Assembly: GCA_023101725.1 (NCBI GenBank)
Contig: JALJCO010003464.1
Coordinates: forward strand, 124,001-188,000
DNA: 64,000 nt
Source: Atherinomorus stipes
Taxonomy: Eukaryota; Chordata; Actinopteri; Atheriniformes; Atherinidae
Reading direction: 5' to 3'
The notes under the pieces are model-generated. The model searched no databases, was not told the origin of the DNA, and was given only the letters and a program-made list of their open reading frames with translations. A program made the position numbers and the translations under genes. Positions 34,707 to 47,540 of the stretch are shown here, piece after piece (positions within the stretch are counted from its first letter, which is position 1; each line of letters begins with the position of its first letter).

Positions 34707-37700
34707 GTTTACCCTGCTGTTACACAGAGTTATGGTGGACCCAAAGCTCGCGTGTACTTCCACACATATACACACACACATAGCTTCATGCATCTCTACA
34801 TAAGCAGCCACTGAAAAATGTGCACTGAATTGCACCCCCGTGTGGCTTCAAAACATACTGTTACAGAGGTAAAGCATTTAAAACTGAATGCTGTTATCCA
34901 GCAGATATGACTATTACAGAATAGTTGCATTTTGTTGTCCTTCAGCTTTGGTTTTTGCTCTCTAAACCTGCTCTTGTTTATTTATTTTTCCTATGGAATG
35001 AAATTTAAAAGCGAGTGAAAAAAATTCAGACAGTGTTTTTTTGTTTTGTTTTTTTCGTTTAAAACTTGCTCGCTGGAAAATGTTAGCATGTTTGACATGT
35101 TGTACATTCATGTGCATATAATCAGAATTTACTAACAAAGCTGTAGGTTGCAGGCTTGCAAACTTGATAGAACACAGGCTGCCCTTTTACCCTATATGTC
35201 CTGCTGTCTGTCTATCTGTCTTTCTGACTGCGCAGCTGGTCGGTCTACATCTTAATGTAGCTCCAAAAAAGAAAAGGAAAAAAAAAAAAAGAAGAAAAGA
35301 CTGTGTGTGCTTTTGTATCTGTGTGTGAGTGTAGGTGTGTCTGCGGTGGGAAAGAGAAACAAGGCGAGGGGAGCGTGTTTCCTCCCGGTGTGAGTATGCA
35401 TTTGAATGAAAATGACCTTGCATTACTTATGAGTGCCACAAGTAATATGAGAGCTATCGGTGGTTAAAACAAGAGCTAACATTTTGAGGCAGAATGATGG
35501 CTGTATTGCTTTAAGCCCACTCACAAGCAGAACATAAAAGATGAAGAGAGGGGACTGGTGGACAGAGGGGCCAAGTAAGAGAAGGTCAAACTCAGTTTAG
35601 AAAATTCTGTGAGAGCCAATGCTAACTGTGGCTTGTTTTTTCCTCCTTCGTGTACTTTGCACGCTCAACTTACATTCAGCGTGGATACTGTGTTTATCAA
35701 ACAATATTCTGAAACACTGAGAAGTCAGAAAGAGAAGTATATTTATGTCTGCGGGACTTTTCGCACGCATAGAAGTGGATGATTCAGCTTTGACCTAAGT
35801 TTACCCATGTGCAGAGGAATTGGAGAGATCCTTTTTCGAAGTTGTAACACATTAACACTCCTTGACCCCAAAAGTCATTGTCAACTTGATTTTATTTTAA
35901 GTCATTCCAGACCCTATACCCATAGAGAACATAATGAGCCAGCATGCAGTCATACTGGCGACTGAACTTAACACAAACTGAACTAGAATAAAGTTACAGC
36001 CACACTGCTGACACAAGGGAAGGGGCTCAAGCTGCCCAGCCACTGACGCTCAATGGAAGCTGTCAATGAGGTGACTTTTGCAAACTGACATAAAGTTACC
36101 ACTTAAGGAAAGTCAGCATGTCATTATCTTACATTTAGACAACTGTCAGTCCACTGGCATTCTTGCAACAAAGACTGGAGAAGTATGTGAGGAAGGACTA
36201 GGGAGAGAAAAAGACGATCACCTGACCCTGGCACTGTTTCAGAGCGCCCTGCCAAACTCAAATTCTCACACCCCCTCCTTTTCTTCACTCTTTACTTGAT
36301 TTCCCTCTTTCTTCTACCCTCCGTCCCAGAGTAATCAGTCTCATGATGCGTAATGCGCTGAAAGTCTTCCATCAGCCTGACCTGCTGAAATGGAGCATGG
36401 GTAATGCCCTGGGTCACTTTTCTTCACACCCCCGTCCTCTAAGTCTCTCACTTTGTGTCTGCCTCCCTCTGTCTCTTTCTCCCTCGCAAAATCACTTCTG
36501 CCGTTCATCCTTGTTCTTTCCCATCTGGCTTCTTAAATTGTCTCACGCAATTATATCCACACTCTGTTTTTTTCCCCCAATTTCTGCCTCTTTCCCTCTC
36601 TGGCGTTTGAACTAGGCCTTTGAACCAGGAACACGACGCAAATGGACAAGAGGGATTTGGTCTTTACCTCTGAGCCCTCAATCAGCTTATCAACCAAAGG
36701 GGCTTTGGGCCAGTCTTAGTGAGCCTTAGCCTGGCTGGGGGGCTTTGCCTTGAAGTTGAGCTAAATTAGCACGCACAGGCTCACCACTAAGCTGATTAGG
36801 TCCATAATTTCACTAAAATGCATTGTATTCATTATTAATGATGTGATTGTGAAGTGAGGACTACCCTGGGTGGTGCACTAATGAGGGGCTAGGAGGGGCG
36901 AAGCTGAGGGTTGATCGACGTGTGGTGGATATAAATGGAGTTGTGAGTATGACCCTTGACATTTAAGGATGAAAAGACTAGCTCGGTATTTATTTAAGCC
37001 CTGGACTGAAGTATTAAACATAAGAAAAGATTTGATTTTGGACAGTTAGATGCTATCTTTTTCCTGGGTGCATCAAGTTCCTGTTGTTGGGAGGAAAACA
37101 GCTGATACTTGTTGCATTGCTGGAATGAAATAAATATCTCTTTCCATTAAGAATTTTGGTATTCTCCACTCACCACGCAGTCATCAGTCATTCTTCTTTT
37201 GTTCTATACTGTATGTGATATTCATTACCAGTCAGTGAGCACATTATCTGACATCTGTGAAACACACCTAGAAAGCTGGAGGATATGGAGGGTCTCCTGA
37301 AAATGTGTGAACGATTTGCCCCCTTCATAAAAGAGGCCCATTTCTTTTTTTCATGTCCTACCCCATGGCGTGGTTTTCCTTAAAACCTTCATTCCTATTT
37401 TTTTCCGTTCTTTTCCTTCTTTTGTCTCTCAGTTCATTTCAGAATTTAACAATCTCAAAACATTCAGTTTGTCGGAATTTAACAAAGAAGCTCCTCCATT
37501 GTCCTGGTTTATGTTATCTGAACATCTTGTGCAGTGCTGGATTCTATTGTGAAGCACTTGTTCGGCAGTTACACACTTCCTGTCTTTGGATAATGATGCC
37601 CTGAGGTCACATCCTGTCTATCAGGCACTCAGGTTGGACACACACGCTTGGATGGCCTGGAGGGCATGTTTGTGCTGAAGACGGAGGTGTACTTGAGAGC

Positions 37701-38144
37701 ACGAGCACAATCCTCACCAACTCCAAAGTAGAACCACACTTGAGTAGAAAGATAAAATAAGTGATGAAAGGTGGGAGAGGAGAGGGAGCACTTGTTTCCA
37801 GTGCAAGGGTCAGTGGACATGTCATTCAACTAAGATGTGATTCCCTGAAATTTTGCCTACTTCAAGATGTCAACTGCCCATTGATTTTCATGTTTAGGCT
37901 GCCATTTCATTTCATCTTTAAGTGTTCCAGCACCCACACTCTTTAAAATACACACAGCTCCAAAGTGTATTGTGTATGTAATTACTTTACCATGTCCACA
38001 TGCACGTTTGTGTGCCTGCTTAAGGGCAGAATGGAAAATGCACCAGATTTAACATAAAATAAATAATTCAGTGACCACTTCTTACATTTCTGAGGAGAGT
38101 AATGTGGATATCCTGTGTTAACATGTTCTTTCCCCTTTAAATAG
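34707..38144. other. Intron, no gene
   Basis: A mixed A run lies at 35264-35295. A non-repetitive block at 36640-36960 contains TAATTTCACTAAAATGCATT and other homeobox-like motifs and could be a conserved element. The acceptor of the next exon is cccctttaaatag. Confidence 0.5.
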
Positions 38145-38305
38145 TTGGAGGAACTGATGGGGGCGTTGGAGAAGACGCGCCAGGAGCTGGACGCCACTAA
38201 ACTGCGGCTGTCCTCCACTCAGCAGTGCCTGCATGAACGAGACGGCCACCTCAGCAGTCTTCGTCAGGAGAGACGCAAACAGCTAGAGGAGATTCTGGAG
38301 ATGAA
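38145..38305 (+). CDS. ERC/ELKS-CAST coiled-coil exon (last visible)
   Basis: This exon has 161 nt, enters in phase 0 and leaves in phase 2 at gagatgaa|gttagt. It reads LEELMGALEKTRQELDATKL, then RLSSTQQCLHERDGHLSSLR and QERRKQLEEILEM, and ends with two bases of the Lys codon. ERC2 has EELMNALEKTRQELDATKAR, LASTQQSLAEKEAHLANLRI and ERRKQLEEILEMK. The identity to ERC2 is high, and 'MNALEKTRQELDATK' and 'QLEEILEMK' separate it from ERC1 (MAMEKVKQELESMK and HLEEVLEMK). The next family segment (QEALLAAISEKDANIALLEL) is not in the window. The region belongs to the C-terminal half of the scaffold. Confidence 0.95.
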
Positions 38306-41300
38306 GTTAGTGTCACACTAACTGTCTTTCTGTCTGTATTTTGCACTCAATTACATTCAGTGGTAACTCAATAAGACACACCTGCACTGTGCCATTCAGT
38401 TCTGTACAACAGCCCTGCCATGTGATCTATTTTAGAAAGATCTTTCTGTTCAGGATTAGATAACATTGTTGGCAATGTTTAATTTCAATCATATGTTTAT
38501 TATTTAGGTCAAATTCGAGTTGCAGATTACAGCCAACTGAATAACCACTGTTTCATCCTCCCCTTTCAAGCATGTGAGCCACTAAAATTCCTGCAGTCAG
38601 TTTGTGAAAAACTGTTAAACGTAGCCATGTATCACAGCAGACGCTGCACCATCTGTAGATATTAAAAAAGAAATTTAAAAAAAGACAAACTTACTCTCAG
38701 GTACTACTTGTAAAAACATATAAATGTTATATTGGTTTTCTTCCGACAGATCCTCTTAAATACTAAACTCTCAAACTTTAAAGGCGGTGTCATGTACGTT
38801 GATTAGTGTGTTTAATTTTTTATCCTTCCCTCTTATGTGAATTAGACTGTCCAGATGTTCAGTCTAGTTAAGGGGTACACACAGCCTACAGCTGCACGAT
38901 ATTGTTGCCATCTTGTTTTTAACTACCTTAATCTGCTCTACTTACCTACAGCATTTCCCCTCATTCAGTTCACATAGTCTGTGATCCTGTGCTGCACATA
39001 TACCTCACAGTCATGGCTCAGAGCTCAGCTGAAGACCTGGAAACAAGATTTCAGCAGTAATATTTCAGCAATGTGAATAATGTGTGATGTCGTGTAAGAG
39101 GTACTGGTAAGCACACTAAAATGCCTGCTGAGAAAACATAAACCACATAAAGTCTTAGTGGTAGTGACTGACAGCTTGTAAAGTAATAGTAATATTTATG
39201 TAGTTTTTTTTTCTATCAAATTTGGCCTGAATCATTTAGTGCTTTGCCATTTTATTTGAACGCTTTTATTGTGCTGCACATCAGTTTTGTTGCGGCAGCA
39301 CAAAAAGGCAGTGTCTGATCCTGTAAGAGGCATTCTTATCCAGTCACCCGATCACATGTGCATGAGTGTTATATAGACATCAGCACTGAGGTGTGCTCTG
39401 AAGCAGGGTCAGCTACAGTATAGCTGCCTTGTAAAAAGTTACATTTATTGAGGACAGGTGTTGCGGCCTTAGACAGCAGGTCAGAAAAAAAAAGTGTGTC
39501 CAGCTCTATTTTAATGTGTCTGTGTGATGGAGAGGGAGCAAGAAGAGGAGGAAGCTGAGGAAAAGCTGTGGAGGACTGCCCGCGTTTCCATATGTGAGCG
39601 TGTGTCAGTGGGTAAGTGTGAACGTGTGGGCGAGCTCAGTGATCTGTCAGTGGGCTGGCTACATGTGTGTCTACTTTGAGCTTTCTGATTGAAGGAGAAT
39701 GGAACCACATATCTGCTTGTCATGTGCCACAGAGAAATGCCTTTAATGTCAGCCAATTGGTACTGTACCAAAGGGAAGGGTGGCACATGTGCGTTGAAAA
39801 GACAACTTTTAAGTCAATTATGCCTCTGATCACACTAATTCTTAAAGAATGTGTATTCTGTACATGTATAATATCTCTGTGCTGTGTCGTGTCGTGTGTG
39901 GGGGGCTGATAAAAGAGTGCCCTTTGTCTCTTTGTACAAACACTTCTGATACAAATCATCCTGTTGTCTGTTTCAGTTCCCAACAACAAAGTTTACCAGG
40001 AGTGCTTGTTAGTAGAAATGCATTGCACATGATACGGATGCCGACTGTGTTTCAGGTGTGCCTGTGAAATGACAAAATACTCAGTTGCCCAGCATGTGAC
40101 TCATATTTTTCTGCTTGAATGGCGTTGCAGTTTCACTAGTATTTTATTACTGTCAGATGATGTCTAAAGGGAGAAGTTTAGTGTGATGGTTGGTTGACAT
40201 AAACAGCAACAAAGTACGAAGGAATCTTTGCTTTTGCTGAGTCGGCACTGTTGAGCACTAATGGAGGGGGCACAGGGGGCATGAGTGCGTGTGGTCTGCT
40301 ATGAGTTGGATTCTGTGTGTCTGAAGAGGTTGCAAGTTGGGGTTTGGGGTCACTGATGATGAGGATTAAAGGACTGTTGAATTGTAAGGGGGGGCAAAGC
40401 TTCGTGAGACTGACATACATCTGAACAAGCCACAAAGATACGCATGCAAATGCATTCACAACCTCAGTGGAACTCACATATAATCACTCACGTCTGCAGA
40501 CATGCACATACTTACACAAATTGTGGCTTTCTGCTGAAGAAGGGACCGTATTACCACAGCACAGCTCTGGTCCAAGTTAGCACAGGGAAAACTAAACAGG
40601 AAAGACACGGGGCAGAGAAAGAGAGGCAACAAGAGGGAGAAAAAGGAGTCCGAGTGAATGCTGAAAAAATGCGACACAAGAAAGGAGGGGAGGGAAGGGG
40701 GGGCGCTACACAAACTGAAGTATTTCAAATCTTAGAAATCATGAGAGAAGTTTGATTGTGTGCCAAGTTTCTCCCTCTCTCCTCTGTAATGTGGCATTTG
40801 TCTAGAAGGCCAGCTGAAGCAAGCTGTGTGAGGCACGTTTCCCTGTGAACCTAGGAGCTTTCTGTGTGTGTTTTTTATTGTGCATGCATGTGTGTAAAAG
40901 CCAGAGGGAGAGAAAGAACTCTTGGCTTTTCAACACTGTTAATGAAAGAGACAAGAGGGGGAAAATAATTTTCAATATCCTCTTAGTGGATGCTGGATTT
41001 CCCTCGCTCATAATGTGTACACGTACATGTTTGTGTGAGTGTGCAAGAATAGAAGAGAGAATGCATTTTCATATTTGTCATTTTCAGATATGAAGCTGAA
41101 CGCTTGATGTATAAAGAGCTGCACGGGTCTCCTCTATCACCCCACACCAGATTGAGTTTCCACCATACTGTACAGTGTTCACACACACAGATACAGATGG
41201 CCTCCAGAGGAGCTACTCATTAAATGAGTGTAGGGTCAGGGGGTGTAAGTGCACAATAGAGAAATTATGTGTTTGAACATTTTGAACAGTCAGTCATTGA

Positions 41301-41514
41301 GATGTTTCCATAGTCTGAATTGGAAAACACTACATGCCACAGCACTGCAGTTACTGAACCTGAGCCTCTTGTAGGCACCGGGAATGTGGATGATATTATC
41401 TCTGTTTACATTCTGGTGATGGACAAAGATAATACAGCAACAAAAAGGTAGCGGCAGCTTTGAGGCCGGCATATGAAGAGATATAGAGTTGACAAAGTGG
41501 AAATTTTTAGAGCA
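38306..41514. other. Start of a >25.7-kb intron, nothing recognised
   Basis: No exon with ERC similarity and no clear element were found. Short A runs and TG-rich stretches occur. The conserved next ERC exon was specifically looked for and not seen. Confidence 0.5.
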
Positions 41515-41800
41515 AGAAAAGGGGGGAGCTGAAAATTTAAGGAGATGATGGGGAAGTCATGGAGACATTAAGGAGGGAAAAAAAAGACCACAGAACAGTT
41601 GAGAGAGGAAAAGAGAAGTTGTAGCAGAGAGTTGGGGAGGAAGTGGTAAAGGATGGAAAAAAGGATGATAAAGTGAGGGAATGATTGATGGAGGGGGCGA
41701 TGGATGGAGGAAGGGAGGAGGGGAATGATGGAGAGAGTGGTGGATGAAAGAGCAGGGAGAAGATGGAGTGGAGCTGCAAAGAGTGGGAGGGAGCAGAGTG
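41515..41800. repeat. Purine-rich (G/A) tract
   Basis: About 285 bases are almost free of C and T on the + strand, with irregular GGAGG/GATGG/AGAGAG units. On the other strand this makes three overlapping Pro/Ser-rich open frames, which are artefacts of composition. Polypurine tracts of this length can form triplex DNA. Confidence 0.7.
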
Positions 41801-42173
41801 TGGTGGGCATAAAAAGGACCAGAAGGGAGAAGCATTGATCACTGAAGAATGACTGAATGCAGCTCAAAACAACAGCCTACATCCAAATTCAGGAAAATAG
41901 TCTTGGCTTTCTGTTAGATAACATTTAGATTTCAACATTATTCAATGTTATACAAAAAGAAAAAAAAAAAGTTTTTAACTTCATAATCAAAATGTAATAA
42001 AGACATTCAAGAAACAAATGAAGTCATGTTTCAAAGACCTGGATGCAGATGTGGGCTGATAAAATTGAAGATGCAAATATGCTGATATTCACGTTTGACC
42101 AGGAACTGCTTTCACTTTTTTGATACTAGTTTATTATTTTAGCTGTTCAACATTAACATATCTAAGTTAGTTA

Positions 42174-42253
42174 TACTACCGCTCAAAAGTTTGGGATCCC
42201 TTTCCTATTGGATTTAATGGGAAAGTGATTCTGAACCTTTGAGCAGTAGTGTA
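42174..42253. mobile_element. 80-bp palindromic Tc1-type miniature element
   Basis: The left end TACTACCGCTCAAAAGTTTG and the reverse complement of the right end (tacactactgctcaaaggtt) are closely similar, and TA lies at both edges. The middle also folds (TTTCC...GGAAA). The left end has lost two bases relative to the right. Confidence 0.8.
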
Positions 42254-43969
42254 TATCAGAGTCCACACTTTTAGGTTTATGTAGGGAGGGTATTCAAGTC
42301 CAAATTGGATAATTAGTATATGAATTTATCTGATCTCAAGTATCAGATCAACTCCTGATCAGTGTTCAGAGTTCAGTGATGGTTTGGATCTAGTGATAAG
42401 CATTTGAAAGATTAGCATATCAACATAAACACATTATTTTCTCAATCAGTTATTGGTAATAAACACACAGCACAAGTTCTATTCAAACAATTAATTAACA
42501 ATTTAATTAATTGTCTAAAATATAATTAGAACAGTTTGTCTACCACGGAGCATAACTGCTGCCATATCTTGGTCAAATCACGATATCTGGTATACCCTGC
42601 TCTCCTAGCACTGCTGAACCATGCCGCACCATCATTTCTGAAAACCTAAAGATACAGTAGGACTTAGGCAAATATATCATGAGGCTAATGAGTTGTTGTA
42701 ACGGTCTTTAAAAAATCTTTGTCAACATGTTAACTAGAATCCTTTGCTATATGACTGCCTGAATTCATAGAATTCACCAAAGAATGAGTTTCTACCTTTA
42801 CGATGCTTTCACTGCACTGCACTGTCCTTTCTTTGTTTTGGGGTTATTTATGGTTTTAGTTTTGTCTTCAGTGAGTAATCTGGAGTTTAGTCAAGGTGAG
42901 GTGAAGGGGTCTGACTCAGCCATGACACACTATTTAACTTCTTTACCTGTAAGTACTTGCAGATTGCTTTCATTCTGTATTTTGGGTCTTACTGGGTCTC
43001 AGATCATCTCTGCTCTGAAGCTCAGTCCAGTCAACTGTGCTGCATGAAGCTGAATCAAATACAGTGTATCCTCATAAACTCCGGATTTCATCTGCTTCTG
43101 TTCTCTATCAGATCATTAACAAGCTAGAGATTTTCTGTCTCCATTTATTTTATAGATGATGTTCTCTGCTTCAGACCGTGAGCCACTTCATGCTTTATTC
43201 TCCTTTTTTCTTTCCACCATTTTCTATTGGTTGTTCTTAGATTCAGTCTAAATTTGTTTGAGTTGCATCTTGCTGTGAACCCACTGAACTAGAATTCATT
43301 AGATTTTTTTCTTTTAAGGCAAACTTTGTTACAGAATATTTTTGCTTTTCAAAGAGTGTTCTTCATTTGGCAGGAAAGGATCCTGCAATCATCCACCACA
43401 GTTGCATACTATCAATATCCAGGTCTCATGAAAAAGCTGAGCCCAACCGTGCATTGTGTGTTTTGTATTTTACCAATCTGAACATAAATCTTTCAGACAC
43501 TAAGCACAAGTGAAGACACTTTAAAAATGCTCCCGAGAACTTCTGCAGTTTGCCCCCTATAGACAGCTAATTCTTCATCCATCGTACATCCTACCTGTAC
43601 TGTGAGATCTCTCCGTCCAGTCAAATACTGTCTTTTCTTGACTTTTGTTTCATCTCTTGTCCTGCCCTTTCTCTCTTTCTTTTCCTCTGTTCTTCTGATA
43701 ATGTCTTCTTGTGTCTTTTTTTCTGAATCCACAACAGTGCACATTCTAAACGGCCGGTCTGTTTAATTAAATGTATTTGCTAGCATGTGACGTGTCTCAG
43801 CCTTGGGATGCTGCTGGACAGTAATTGCTACTTCAGAACGCAGTTTTAAGGCAGCAAAGTTATGTAATGTATCTTTAAGAATCATAATCCTTATACGTTT
43901 TTTAAAGTTTAGATTTGTGAAAAGAAAAAGACAGATAAAATAATAATGATAAAAAAAAAAGTTTGGTAT
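42254..43969. other. Intron, nothing recognised
   Basis: AT-rich intron. A frame of 87 codons at 42784-43047 has no family resemblance and no splice context. Confidence 0.45.
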
Positions 43970-44230
43970 AGTCACTCTACTTTTTAAACAGCATGAATCT
44001 TTGTTGGAACAATCACATTTTGCATGTCTAAGTATTTGGCAGGCAGGTCGTTATAAGCATCTTGTAGAGCTTACCACATTTGTTCTGTGGATTTAGGCTG
44101 TCTCCATTGTTTCTTTCTCCTCATGAAATTTCCAGCTGACTTAAATGTTCAGATCAGTTATCTGTCTCCTGTTACAGGACTCAGTGCTCAGCAGAAGACA
44201 TCCAAGTGATCAGACTTGTCTTCATTATGG
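43970..44230. repeat. Degenerate dispersed repeat, Tc1-associated type
   Basis: The blocks TTTGGCAGGCAGGTCGTTAT, AAGCATCTTGTAGAGCTTAC and TTCTGTGGATTTAGGCTGTC match a repeat common in fish ('..ggcaggaaggtcgttccaagcatcttggag...tctgtggattaggctgtctc..') from memory. The first recognisable block begins near 43980 and similarity fades after 44160. Confidence 0.55.
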
Positions 44231-44810
44231 TGAACGATGAACGAAAATATCTTTATATCTTTATTTGACTGGATATTCACTGAGTTTTATTGACAAGCAT
44301 GTTTGAACTAGTTCTTTTAGTTGCTGACATCAGAAGGGTAACTATTGCAATTAGCTAATGGGGAGATGCATACATATTGAATAAGGTGGTTCACATATCC
44401 TAGGTCTTGAATATTATGGTCATTCTGCAAAAGCAAAATTAGGTAAAATATCAACTGTATCTACAAATATATTTAAAACTATATTTAATCATATGATTCA
44501 CTCAAACTAGCACCTTTACTAAAAGCAAATCAGCAATTCCACATAGTGGAAATGTAATACAGCTTCAACTATAACCCCATATTAAGTCCTGTCCATGATG
44601 TGTTCATGTAGCCATCTGTTGGCTAGTTACTGTAACTCATGCCATAATGAAACTTAGAGCAGTAGCGGCGTTATGACTTTCAAATCCCCGATGTAGACAT
44701 CCTGTCTGCAGAGCGCCATCACCATGGTTACAAGGGCTAAACACACAGAAAGACCAGCTACACTAGCAAGGTCATGTCCCTGTTCACTGATCTCTCCGAG
44801 GGGCCTACAA

Positions 44811-44829
44811 ACACACACACACACACACA
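44811..44829. repeat. AC microsatellite
   Basis: An AC run of 19 bases. Confidence 0.95.
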
Positions 44830-45697
44830 AACGTGTGCCCTCAACCTCACATACTAAAACCTCAGCCACAGATTTGGACCTATAGATAGAGCATGCACAC
44901 ACTGAAGCACATTTGTATAAAAAAGTATGTTTTATTGTGTACAGCTACGCAGTATCATGTTCCCTTTTGTGTCTTTCAGATTCTATACATTTAGCAAAAT
45001 CTTAATAATACTGTACCTCTAAGTCACAGTTTTTGTATGCAAACTTACCGTACTAACACCTAAATATACATTTACACAGTCATAAACACAGGCGGTGGTA
45101 TCACAGTGCAATTGTGATTGGTAATGATGAGACTTGGAGGGCCAGTGCAGCATATGAATGGGATTCTCTGTATTGCAGTGATGAGGGGGTGTTGACCGCA
45201 CATCACCTTCCTCTCTCTCTGAGCAAGTTTGTGTGTGTGTTGCCTCGTGGGAACTTTGGGCCATTCATCATGTCTGTCTGTGCTCCTGTGGCCTCTGACA
45301 CCCATGTTTACCTTCGACGTGTGTGTCAGTTGTCAAGACTATAGGTGTATTATTATGTCAGCACTAAGGCGGGCTCCACCCTTCTCCTCCTGTTTTGGTT
45401 TTTTTTTTTGTCAGTTGTGGATTTGATCACATGTGAATCACTGCTTATAAATCCTTGTTCAGTGAAGTGGGGCAATAAAAGACTCCTGCTTGGGTCACGT
45501 ACAAACGCTGCAAGAAAAGATGGAACTGTCGAGTGATGCATGCAAGAGGTTTGATTAGTGCGTTCAATTTTTAAATTGTCCTACTTAATACAATTAAGAA
45601 CTGAGTCTAAGATGCAAATAAAAACTTTTTGAGCCCTTTCATACCTCTCTTTGGGTGTGATATATAAATAACATATCACAATAGTGATATATAAATA

Positions 45698-45779
45698 CTG
45701 CTCAAAAAATTAAAAGGAGCACTTTGTCTACGCAGTGTAACTGCAAGTTTTCCCTTTATTTATTTATTTTGTAGCAGTT
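45698..45779. mobile_element. 82-bp Tc1-type miniature element
   Basis: TA CTGCTCAAAAAATTAAAA on the left and the inverse on the right (reverse complement aactgctacaaaataaat...aaagggaaaactt) bracket a short core, with TA at both sides (45696-45697 and 45780-45781). It is an extreme deletion form of the fish element with CTGCTCAAAAAAAT ends. Confidence 0.65.
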
Positions 45780-46149
45780 TATTTTAAATTGCTACTTACT
45801 AGAGTCTTATCAGCTCATGTGTTCACAGTTTTCCAAAATTGTTGAAAGTAAAATGCCGACCCTGACTTAAGTTTGGATGCAGTTTTGTGTTTTTATGAGT
45901 TTTGAAACCTCAGTGGTGAGCTTAACTCCTGTGATCTTTCAAGATTTTTTAAAATTTTTCTTTTGTTCTCCTTAGCTCCCCCACAAATGAAGCAATTACA
46001 CAAATGAAGAATCACTGATTACTGTAAGGGTAAGGATTAGTTTGAAAAAGATAGAAAAGCCAGGGAAACGTCCATGGAGTCACAATGTTTAAGTAGAATA
46101 ATGGTTTTATTTGATGACGAATGTTAGCTATTACTTTACACAGATTTTT

Positions 46150-46290
46150 TTAATCAATGAATCAATCAATCAAATTTTATTTGTATAGCCCTTTACAATA
46201 ACCAGAATGGTGCTCAAAGTGCTTCACAATTAAGCCATAAAAAGTACATAAATGTATAAAATAGAAAATAAATAAAACAGGACAAGAAAA
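46150..46290 (+). repeat. Fish dispersed repeat tail
   Basis: AATCAATCAATCAAATTTTA followed by TTTGTATAGCCCTTTACAAT and CAAAGTGCTTCACAA is the familiar teleost repeat ending '..tttatttgtatagcactttacaa..aaagtgctttaca'. It is probably the 3' part of a LINE or SINE; the class was not determined. Confidence 0.7.
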
Positions 46291-46669
46291 GGAGTAAGAA
46301 ATAACTGGGAAGTGCCACAGCGCTGCAGGGTATTAAGAGCCTGTAGGAAACACAAAGTAAGTTAAAAATAGACAGATAAATAAATAAATAAAAGCTTTAC
46401 CTAAAAGCTAACCTAGATGGAGTTAAAGGTTGAATTTGGAAAATTTTTATTAAAAGCTCTATTTAAAAAAAACCCAAAAAACAACCCCTCCACAGGTCAT
46501 TTTGGGGGGTACAGAATGAAAGTACAACATTTCCTAGAAAAATTATATTTAACCTGAAATAACTATTAAATAAATTTTTACGGGTTCAACAATGGCATTA
46601 TATTTATGTCTATAAGCCATACACGCCGCCATTGCGGGTTGACAAATACGATCTCTGTGTGGCAATAGT

Positions 46670-46887
46670 ATGTTGGGCACAGTTAGGCTGGCACAGGGGG
46701 AAACAGTGAAGACGGTGAGTGAAGCAGCTGCTTCAGATCCCTGGAGATATTATCTGTTTCTGAGGAGGAGTGACCTGAGAAGAACAAAACTTGGAGTAAA
46801 TTTAGGTGAAGACTACACTAAATGGACTCACATAAAAGTTTTCCACGGCATCCAAAACACGGAAATGGCAGCTGTTCTCCTGGATTG
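46670..46887 (+). pseudogene. Repeat-associated exon relic of unknown family
   Basis: An open frame ends SDLRRTKLGVNLGEDYTKWT and then HIKVFHGIQNTEMAAVLLDW at donor ggattg|gtaagc. The pattern (N-x-G-E-x-[FY]-x-x-W-x-x-[IL]-[KR]...[KQ]-T/N-[DE]-x-[EA]-[VM]-A-x-x-L-L-D) resembles the start of many teleost repeat-borne hypothetical proteins as recalled. No second exon was found. It is not part of the ERC gene, because the frame starts with its own Met and no acceptor is needed. Confidence 0.4.
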
Positions 46888-47540
46888 GTAAGCTAAATTG
46901 TTTGCTAACATGGCTAACGTTAGCTGTCAGTTATAAACTCCTGTGCGTTACTTGTTGGACATGCTGCAGACTGTTGGTAACTTGCGTATCGGCAGCGAGC
47001 CTGGCACCCAAACGGCTGGAGTTGTTTTTCTGCCGTTGCAACTACAACCTAGACTCCGCTCCGCGTCGTGCCCCACCGTTGTAAGACCGCTGTCACCTAT
47101 GGATTCAAAGGGCTTATTGCTTTTATAAAACGGTTACATTCTTTGCTCTTGTCATCAGTGCCAATTTCAAATGTGTCCCTTTTGTAAATTCACTATCACT
47201 TAATAAATTCCATATTTTTTACTATGATAAGGGGACTAAAGAAAGCCAAGGTCATAGCCATCAGCAGTATTGCATTTGTTCTTTGTCTGAGCCTAATTTT
47301 TAGGCTGTTGGTTTACCGTTTCTCTTTGTGTTAGTTATACGTTAGATTGATATTTGTGCATTTTGCCTGTTAATCCACCCAATAAAGCCAGTACATGTTT
47401 TTGCAGTCATTTACTCAAATGTCCCTACTGTGCAGCACCACAGAATTTTAGGGCTCCCCCACCTGTCAAATCCCACTTCAACCATTTGGGTTTTCCATAT
47501 ATTTAAGTGTTTTGATACAGAAGGAAACCATTGTATTCAG

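Noticed and set aside
37353..37604. Open frame after a tctctcag acceptor-like site
   Set aside because: Hydrophobic and Phe-rich without family resemblance; it cannot fit the ERC coiled coil.
41537..41867. Three overlapping minus-strand Pro/Ser-rich frames
   Set aside because: They are a by-product of the purine-rich tract; several frames are open at once with the same composition.
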